Assembly: GCA_001797935.1 (NCBI GenBank)
Contig: MGQT01000103.1
Span: 1-10,357 of the forward strand
DNA: 10,357 bases
Reading direction: 5' to 3'
Source of the DNA: Deltaproteobacteria bacterium RBG_16_54_18
GTDB lineage: Bacteria > Desulfobacterota > B13-G15 > RBG-16-54-18
Each line of letters opens with the position of its first letter. The first letter of the stretch is position 1. Below are positions 6,519-10,357 of the stretch, piece by piece. A program made the translations under genes and the position numbers. Under the pieces are notes generated by a model that saw only the letters and a program-made list of their open reading frames with translations, was not told where the DNA came from and did no database searches.

Positions 6519-6552
6519 AAGGAGAGGCAATGCTCCTCCCGACACCGTCGGG
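6519..6552 (+). promoter_or_regulatory. structured leader: Shine-Dalgarno in a hairpin plus a GC-rich stem
   Basis: A strong Shine-Dalgarno AAGGAG (6519-6524) can pair through AGGAG (6520-6524) with CTCCT (6533-6537) around the ATG at 6530. Directly after it, CCCGAC (6538-6543) and GTCGGG (6547-6552) form a perfect 6-bp stem with a 3-base loop. Translation of the short ORF would melt both. The pairs are visible in the sequence; a regulatory role is inferred. Confidence 0.45.
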
Positions 6553-6601
6553 ACGCGGAACAGCTTACTACCATGAAGCGGGTCTGATATGCCGACCATG
6601 A
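6530..6601 (+). CDS. short leader ORF (23 codons) overlapping the next gene
   Basis: The ATG at 6530 has the best ribosome site in this region: AAGGAG, five bases away. It opens a 23-codon frame (MLLPTPSGRG...) whose stop TGA (6599-6601) lies 10 bases past the start of the cysteine-rich protein gene at 6589, which itself has no clear Shine-Dalgarno. This is the arrangement expected for translational coupling. The peptide has two adjacent Tyr and no obvious run of one amino acid, so classical attenuation is not indicated. Expression is unproven. Confidence 0.35.
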   Translation: MLLPTPSGRGTAYYHEAGLICRP

Positions 6602-7293
6602 ATATCCGTTACTACTTCGCGCTGCCGGAAGGCGTCCAGGAGGTCTTCGATTTACACGTTGATGACAAAACACTCGAACTGGTGGACAATATCCCCGCTG
6701 TCTTGCCTTCGTGGACGATACTCGGTTTTCATCAATGTCCTCACTGTCCGCTGACGGCAGAGACGCATTCTTATTGTCCGCTTGCGGCTCATCTCGTCGG
6801 CATAGTGGAAAAGTTTGAGGGGCTTATCTCATACAACGAGATACAGGTCGATATTATGACGTCGGAGCGTTTCATCACGCAAGATACGTCTGTGCAGCGT
6901 GGTATCAGTTCCCTCATGGGACTGGTAATGGCCACCAGCGGTTGCCCCCATACGGCCTTCTTTAAACCCATGGCGAGATTTCATCTGCCATTTTCCAGCT
7001 CCGAGGAAACGATCTATCGGGCGACTTCCATGTATTTGCTGGCGCAATATTTTTTAAAAAAACAGGGGGCACATGCTGATCTTGACCTGGCTGGGCTCAG
7101 AGAGATCTATCAAAATATAGAGATCGTTAATGTGGCTGTCGCGAAACGTCTGCGAGCCGCCACCGAGGCCGATTCCGCCGTCAATGCCATTATCTTGCTT
7201 GATATCTATACCAAGGCCGTACCCGTAATCATCGAGGAATCACTCGAAGAGATCCGGTATCTCTTCGCCCCTTATTTTAAGAAAACGGAGTAA
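6589..7293 (+). CDS. conserved cysteine-motif protein of unknown function (DUF6901-like)
   Basis: This 234-aa soluble protein resembles an uncharacterised bacterial family, possibly DUF6901, an assignment made from memory. The N-terminal part (1-40) looks like a small beta domain (RYYFALPEGVQEVFDLHVDD). The core has a compact cysteine/histidine cluster: His48, Cys50, His52, Cys53, His60 and Cys63 in FHQCPHCPL...SYCPLA. A second motif follows, MATSGCPHTAFFKPMARFH (Cys119, His121, His132). The remainder is helical (YRATSMYLLAQYF and on). The cluster could hold a zinc ion or an iron-sulfur centre; that is inferred. ATG 6589 is used; ATG 6598 is possible. Neither has a good ribosome site, and translation is probably coupled to the 23-codon leader ORF. 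The next gene is 114 bp downstream. Confidence 0.75.
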   Translation: MPTMNIRYYFALPEGVQEVFDLHVDDKTLELVDNIPAVLPSWTILGFHQCPHCPLTAETHSYCPLAAHLVGIVEKFEGLISYNEIQVDIMTSERFITQDTSVQRGISSLMGLVMATSGCPHTAFFKPMARFHLPFSSSEETIYRATSMYLLAQYFLKKQGAHADLDLAGLREIYQNIEIVNVAVAKRLRAATEADSAVNAIILLDIYTKAVPVIIEESLEEIRYLFAPYFKKTE

Positions 7294-7407
7294 ACGTTCG
7301 TCGTACAGACTTAGCGGGTATAGAGGCCGGGTTCGTCCCGTCGTAAAAAAAGCGCTTGGTGATCGGCGGCGCAGGCCTTCTGCATTCGTTATATTAAGGG
7401 GGCTTAC

Positions 7408-7770
7408 ATGACAGCGTATATCATGCTATGTAGCGGCTCGCTTATGAGCATCTTCTGGGGGGTGGCGCATATTATTCCGACAAAACCTGTCGTCAAGGGA
7501 TTTGGCAAAATTTCGGAAGATAACAGGCGCATTATTCAGATGGAGTGGATCGCAGAGGGCCTTACCCTCTGCTTTCTCGGCGCCCTCGTGTTGTTGATCA
7601 CGATAACGGCCGGTGCCGCAAACACGGTATCCTTTCTCGTGTATCGGGCATCCGCCGCGATGTTGCTCGTGATGGCCGGCTTAACGGCAGTGACCGGTGC
7701 AAGGACGGCTCTTATTCCGATTAAAATCTGTCCCGTCGTCAAGGTCGTTATAGCGGGATTGTTTTTTTAG
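7408..7770 (+). CDS. small integral membrane protein, four predicted helices
   Basis: This 120-aa protein is strongly hydrophobic with about four membrane segments (residues roughly 3-24, 48-68, 73-95 and 104-120). Between helices 1 and 2 lies a polar loop (PTKPVVKGFGKISEDNRRIIQMEW) that looks conserved in small bacterial membrane proteins I have seen, but no function is established. An Arg-rich loop before helix 2 suggests a cytoplasmic location for it. AAGGGGG just before the ATG acts as the ribosome site. The last codons overlap a run of seven T that may be part of a terminator. No partner is evident; the rubrerythrin gene follows after 62 bp. Confidence 0.75.
   Translation: MTAYIMLCSGSLMSIFWGVAHIIPTKPVVKGFGKISEDNRRIIQMEWIAEGLTLCFLGALVLLITITAGAANTVSFLVYRASAAMLLVMAGLTAVTGARTALIPIKICPVVKVVIAGLFF
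7731..7768 (+). terminator. weak candidate intrinsic terminator overlapping the gene end
   Basis: TCCCG (7731-7735) can pair with CGGGA (7754-7758) around an 18-base loop, followed 3 bases later by a T7 run (7762-7768) that ends in the TAG stop. The stem is short and the loop long, so efficiency would be low. The T-run is the only one of this length after a stem in the window. Confidence 0.3.
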
Positions 7771-7785
7771 GAAGTGTGGTATAAA
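7759..7785 (+). promoter_or_regulatory. tentative promoter of the rubrerythrin gene
   Basis: TATAAA (7780-7785) resembles a -10 box, and TTGTTT (7759-7764) lies 15 bp upstream, a short spacing. Transcription would start near 7792, giving a leader of about 40 bases that ends in the excellent ribosome site AAGGAGGT ahead of ATG 7833. Confidence 0.3.
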
Positions 7786-7832
7786 AAGCAACTCACCCTA
7801 TTCTCATACTTAAAAAATAAGGAGGTACGACG

Positions 7833-8330
7833 ATGTCTAAGAGCGAAGCATATCTGAAGGAAGCCTTTGCCGGCGAGTCCCAGGCCAACCGCAAGTATCT
7901 GGCCTATGCCGCCAAGGCCGAACAGGAAGGGTACCCTCAGGCGGCGCGTCTTTTTCGTGCAGCCGCCGAGGCGGAGACCGTCCATGCCCATAATCACTTG
8001 AGGGCCCTTAAGGCCATCGGCAGCACCAAGGAAAACCTTGCGGATGCCGTCAAGGGTGAGACCCATGAGTTTAAAACGATGTATCCGGAGATGATCGCGG
8101 CGGCCAAAGCCGAGGCGGAGAAAGAAGCCGAGCAGTCTTTTACCTATGCAAATGAGGTTGAGAAGATACACGCCCGGCTCTATCAGAAACTCATCGACAC
8201 ACTCAGCGAGAAACAGGAGAGTTATCCCTATTACGTCTGCCCGGTGTGCGGCTACACGGCAGAAAAAAATGCCCCTGACACGTGCCCCGTGTGCAAGACC
8301 AAGGGGGAAAAGTTTAAAAAGATGGACTAA
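7833..8330 (+). CDS. rbr: rubrerythrin
   Basis: This 165-aa cytoplasmic non-heme iron protein reduces hydrogen peroxide to water in anaerobes. The N-terminal ferritin-like four-helix bundle holds the di-iron ligands: Glu15 in FAGESQAN, Glu48 and His51 in EAETVHAH, Glu76 and Glu79 in GETHEF, and Glu110 and His113 in EVEKIH. The C-terminal rubredoxin-like domain carries Cys136-x2-Cys139 and Cys151-x2-Cys154. All ligands are present, so the enzyme should be active; electrons usually come from rubredoxin or an NADH-linked reductase. Length is somewhat shorter than D. vulgaris rubrerythrin (191 aa) because of a shorter middle. The AAGGAGGT ribosome site predicts high expression. The nitroreductase gene follows after 68 bp and may share a redox role. 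Confidence 0.96.
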   Translation: MSKSEAYLKEAFAGESQANRKYLAYAAKAEQEGYPQAARLFRAAAEAETVHAHNHLRALKAIGSTKENLADAVKGETHEFKTMYPEMIAAAKAEAEKEAEQSFTYANEVEKIHARLYQKLIDTLSEKQESYPYYVCPVCGYTAEKNAPDTCPVCKTKGEKFKKMD

Positions 8331-8341
8331 AGAGCAGGTTT

Positions 8342-8380
8342 TGGTTGTAAGCAGGTGCTCGGCCATCGGACCGGCAACCA
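8342..8380. repeat. TGGTTG/CAACCA inverted repeat ahead of the nitroreductase gene
   Basis: TGGTTG (8342-8347) and CAACCA (8375-8380) are perfect complements separated by 27 bases, ending just before the ribosome site AAGGAG (8387-8392). It could be a small mRNA hairpin or operator; no convincing promoter pair accompanies it. Confidence 0.3.
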
Positions 8381-8398
8381 TAATTTAAGGAGAGTACC

Positions 8399-8992
8399 AT
8401 GGCGAACCTCCGCGATCTTGTTCTGCGTAACCGCAGCTACCGTCGCTTTGACGAATCATATCGCCTTGAACGTGACACCCTCGTGGAACTGGTAGGGCTT
8501 GCCCGCTGCACCGCCTCGGCGGCCAACCGTCAGCCCCTCAAATATATCCTCTCCGCAGACCCTGAGACCAATGAACGCATCTTCCCGTGCCTGGCATGGG
8601 CTGCCTATCTCAGGGACTGGGAGGGCCCGGCCCCGGGAGAACGGCCGACCGCCTATATCGTCATCCTCATCGACGAGCAGATTACACGGGATTGGTGGTG
8701 CGATGACGGCATCGCGGCGCAGACCATCTTGCTGGGGGCGGCGGAACAGGGCCTCGGCGGGTGCATGATGGGGGCGATTAATAAGGACAATCTACGAAAA
8801 GAACTTCGCATCCCCGCACATCTGCTAATCCGGCTTGTCGTGGCCCTCGGCAAGCCCGCGGAGCAGGTGGTTATCGAAGACCTGGAGCCGGGAGGCGACA
8901 TCCGCTACTGGCGTGATGCCGAAGGAGTCCACCATGTGCCCAAACGCCCGCTTGGTGAAATTATAGTTGACGTTGGTAACCTAAAGGATTAG
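8399..8992 (+). CDS. nitroreductase-family FMN oxidoreductase
   Basis: This 197-aa protein is a nitroreductase-fold flavoenzyme. The FMN-binding start LVLRNRSYRRFDES, the ASAANRQPLKYI segment and the C-terminal GAAEQGLGGCMMGAI motif are visible; the protein would work as a dimer with two FMN. These enzymes use NAD(P)H to reduce nitro groups, quinones or enones, and the natural substrate is rarely known. The WDDG-type stretch before helix F (TRDWWCDDGIAAQTI) is typical of the short anaerobe branch. AAGGAG at 8387-8392, six bases upstream of the ATG, supports the start. It directly follows rubrerythrin, which suggests a redox-stress or detoxification role. Confidence 0.9.
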   Translation: MANLRDLVLRNRSYRRFDESYRLERDTLVELVGLARCTASAANRQPLKYILSADPETNERIFPCLAWAAYLRDWEGPAPGERPTAYIVILIDEQITRDWWCDDGIAAQTILLGAAEQGLGGCMMGAINKDNLRKELRIPAHLLIRLVVALGKPAEQVVIEDLEPGGDIRYWRDAEGVHHVPKRPLGEIIVDVGNLKD

Positions 8993-8994
8993 CA

Positions 8995-9063
8995 ATGTTT
9001 GTTGAGCAGTGTACCGTCTTGCGTCACTCACTCTCCCCAGTCTCACTTCCATTATCGTCGTAG
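8995..9063 (+). CDS. short ORF (22 codons) ending at the amidohydrolase start
   Basis: The ATG at 8995 has AAAGGA a few bases upstream, the only ribosome site in this gap. It opens a 22-codon frame (MFVEQCTVLRHS...) closed by TAG at 9061-9063, one base before the ATG at 9065. The amidohydrolase starts have no ribosome site, so ribosomes finishing here could restart there. It might also be chance, since the gap between the genes is only 72 bp and the peptide resembles nothing known to me. Confidence 0.3.
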   Translation: MFVEQCTVLRHSLSPVSLPLSS

Positions 9064-9142
9064 CATGATCATAGATGTGGACACCCGCGGTATAATCATA
9101 GACGTGCATACGCGTAGCATGATTATAGATGTCCATACACAT
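9062..9142 (+). repeat. three tandem 27-bp units at the amidohydrolase start
   Basis: Units at 9062-9088, 9089-9115 and 9116-9142 each encode a version of (S/G)-x-IIDV(D/H)T(R/H). Units 1 and 3 agree at 20 of 27 bases, and units 2 and 3 at 19 of 27. Many differences are synonymous, so the duplication is not recent. Only unit 3 has the complete DVHTH metal motif. Confidence 0.8.
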
Positions 9143-9916
9143 ATCTATCCCGAGCGTACGGCGGCCAGGACGTTGGCTGCGGTGCAAGATCGGGCCGGCA
9201 TCCGGGCATATACCGACGGCACCATCGCCGGATTGAAGGGCTCCATGCGTGAGGCGGGAATAGAGGTCGCCGTCGTGTCGAGCATTGCAACGCGGCCCGA
9301 GCAGGTCGACGCGATGAATCAATGGCTGAGGGAAATATGCCGACCTCCGGTGTACGGGTTCGCCGCCATGCATCCCGATCTCGTGGTCACCCCCGACCTG
9401 GTGAGCACGGTAAGGGCCCAGGGATTTAAAGGCTTCAAGATGCACCCCGACTACCAAGGCTTCTTTGTTGATGAACGGCGTGTCTTCCCATTCTATGAAG
9501 CAGCCCAAGCAGAAGGTATGTCCATCCTTTTTCATACCGGTGTAGACCTCGGCCTTCCAGATACGGTACATGCTACTCCGCAACGTCTGGCCCTTGTGTT
9601 GCGAGAATTCCCCCGGCTTCGCATTATTGCCGCCCATTTGGGGGGTCAGGATATGTATACCGAGACGGAGAAATATCTATTGGGGAGAGAGATCTATCTC
9701 GATACCTCCTTTGTCTTACGGAAGATGCCGCTGGATATCTTGCAGCGCATCTTCTCAAAGCACCCCCTCGATCGCTTTCTCTTTGGCAGCGACAGCCCGT
9801 GGACTGATCAAAAGGAGGAATTGGATTTTTTGCTCTCCTCCCTCCCTTTTCTCACGCAAGACGCGAAGGATAAGATCCTTGGCGCGAACGCGGCCCGCCT
9901 GCTGGAAATTGAATGA
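9065..9916 (+). CDS. amidohydrolase-2 family metal-dependent hydrolase
   Basis: This TIM-barrel metalloenzyme belongs to the amidohydrolase-2 group, which includes decarboxylases such as ACMSD and hydrolases; the substrate is not readable. Metal and active-site residues are in order: His24-x-His26 in DVHTH, Lys125/His127 in FKMHPDYQ, His157 in FHTGVD, His191 in AAHLGG and Asp243 in GSDSPW. The conserved fold normally begins at MIIDVHTH, which here is encoded from 9119 (265 aa). From ATG 9065 there are two extra imperfect copies of this opening (MIIDVDTRG and IIIDVHTRS), giving 283 aa. Neither start has a ribosome site; coupling to the 22-codon ORF ending at 9063 favours 9065. A TTG at 8999 in the same frame would add unlikely sequence. 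The site is complete, so the enzyme should be functional whichever start is used. Confidence 0.88.
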   Translation: MIIDVDTRGIIIDVHTRSMIIDVHTHIYPERTAARTLAAVQDRAGIRAYTDGTIAGLKGSMREAGIEVAVVSSIATRPEQVDAMNQWLREICRPPVYGFAAMHPDLVVTPDLVSTVRAQGFKGFKMHPDYQGFFVDERRVFPFYEAAQAEGMSILFHTGVDLGLPDTVHATPQRLALVLREFPRLRIIAAHLGGQDMYTETEKYLLGREIYLDTSFVLRKMPLDILQRIFSKHPLDRFLFGSDSPWTDQKEELDFLLSSLPFLTQDAKDKILGANAARLLEIE

Positions 9917-9937
9917 ATTGGATGGTCTTGATGAAGG

Positions 9938-9944
9938 AAGGAGG
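9938..9944 (+). promoter_or_regulatory. ribosome binding site deciding a TTG start
   Basis: AAGGAGG lies five bases before TTG 9950, from which the frame gives the expected MITYDDFMKLDIRIGTV opening of the tRNA-binding protein. This fixes the true gene start upstream of the longer open frame that begins at 10009. Confidence 0.75.
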
Positions 9945-9949
9945 CGCTC

Positions 9950-10275
9950 TTGATTACGTATGATGACTTTATGAAGTTAGATATCAGGATCGGCACAGTC
10001 AAGTCACGGTGGCGGAAAAGATCGCCGGTACCGATAAATTGATCAGATTAGAGATTGACCTCGGGGCGGAACGAAGACAGGTGGTAGCGGGCATGGCAAC
10101 CACCTACAACACAGAGGAGTTCATCGGCAAACAGGTGCCTGTCTTGGTCAATCTTGAGCCAAAGAAACTCCGGGGCATAGAGAGCCACGGGATGATCCTG
10201 GCCGTGGATGTGAGTGGGAGACCATTCCTGCTCCTCCCCGACAGGGAAGTGCCTGCGGGGAGCGTGGTGCGATAG
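9950..10275 (+). pseudogene. tRNA-binding protein (MetRS-beta/CsaA-like OB fold) with one-base frameshift
   Basis: Two frames together encode a complete roughly 108-aa OB-fold tRNA-binding domain like the beta subunit or C-terminal domain of methionyl-tRNA synthetase. From TTG 9950, the first frame reads ITYDDFMKLDIRIGTVKS. It then diverges and stops a few codons later. From about 10009 the second frame resumes with VAEKIAGTDKLIRLEIDLG, QVVAGMATTYNTEEFIGKQ, VNLEPKKLRGIESHGM and the closing LLPDREVPAGSVVR. One base is missing near 10004-10009. No typical slippery heptamer is visible, so a true inactivating deletion or a sequencing error is more likely than programmed frameshifting. The domain binds tRNA and sometimes assists MetRS or acts as a chaperone (CsaA); the MetRS-beta-like tail favours the former. 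The gene starts 33 bp after the amidohydrolase, probably co-transcribed. Nothing recognisable lies in 10276-10357. Confidence 0.82.
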
Positions 10276-10357
10276 TCAGAGCGAGATTTGTGGGGTTGTA
10301 ACAGCGCAGACGGCTACAATGCGCACCACATAACCATTTCCTACTCTCTATATAGTA

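Noticed and set aside
7290..7306. second copy of GTAAACGTTCGT, the left part of the umuD operator
   Set aside because: The 12-base match is within chance expectation for a 10-kb window, the right half-site (GTTCAC) is absent, and it overlaps a stop codon with no clear promoter nearby.
7334..7346. CGGG/CCCG stem followed by A7 after the cysteine-motif gene
   Set aside because: The stem is four base pairs and is followed by A, not T, on the plus strand; on the minus strand the T-run precedes the stem, so it is not a terminator in either direction.
8999..9064. TTG-initiated N-terminal extension of the amidohydrolase
   Set aside because: There is no ribosome site for that TTG, the extra sequence is Ser/His-rich and unlike the family, and the better ribosome site serves the overlapping frame starting at 8995.

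Overview
All recognisable genes in this window lie on the plus strand: 12 protein-coding genes, one of them cut by the left edge and one carrying an apparent frameshift. There are no rRNA, tRNA, CRISPR or insertion-sequence genes. Base composition looks moderately GC-rich. Rubrerythrin, a small nitroreductase, a TIGR04076-type protein, and an exported HtrA protease with a Sec signal peptide suggest an anaerobic or microaerobic Gram-negative bacterium. A Desulfobacterota/Syntrophia-like or Nitrospirota-like lineage is my guess from gene content, not something the sequence proves.

Left part (1-2406): the 3' end of a HIT-family nucleotide hydrolase is followed by a short non-coding or decayed stretch. 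Next comes a very clear sigma70-type promoter whose 17-bp spacer holds a LexA-like inverted repeat. It drives a two-gene mutagenesis operon. The first gene is a UmuD-like self-cleaving protein that also carries a LexA-like winged-helix DNA-binding domain. The second is a UmuC-type Y-family translesion polymerase. The operon therefore appears to encode its own damage-responsive repressor, and the first gene's start codon sits at the expected transcription start.

Middle part (2407-6412): an exported Deg9-type HtrA serine protease stands behind a promoter region rich in a repeated TATGGTRTAC element. An unrecognised 226-aa cytoplasmic protein, a single-domain cupin, a TIGR04076-family small protein and an M90 (MtfA-like) membrane-anchored zinc peptidase follow. 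Gaps between these genes are short, so some may be co-transcribed.

Right part (6413-10357): a conserved cysteine-rich protein of unknown function lies behind a structured leader containing a 23-codon ORF with a strong ribosome binding site. It is followed by a small four-helix membrane protein, rubrerythrin, an FMN nitroreductase, and an amidohydrolase-2 family metal-dependent hydrolase whose first nine codons are present in three tandem copies. The last gene is a MetRS-beta/CsaA-type tRNA-binding protein broken by a one-base frameshift. Rubrerythrin and nitroreductase fit a redox and oxidative-stress theme. Together with the SOS-like operon and the HtrA protease, the window reads as a chromosomal neighbourhood with several stress-response functions rather than one single pathway.
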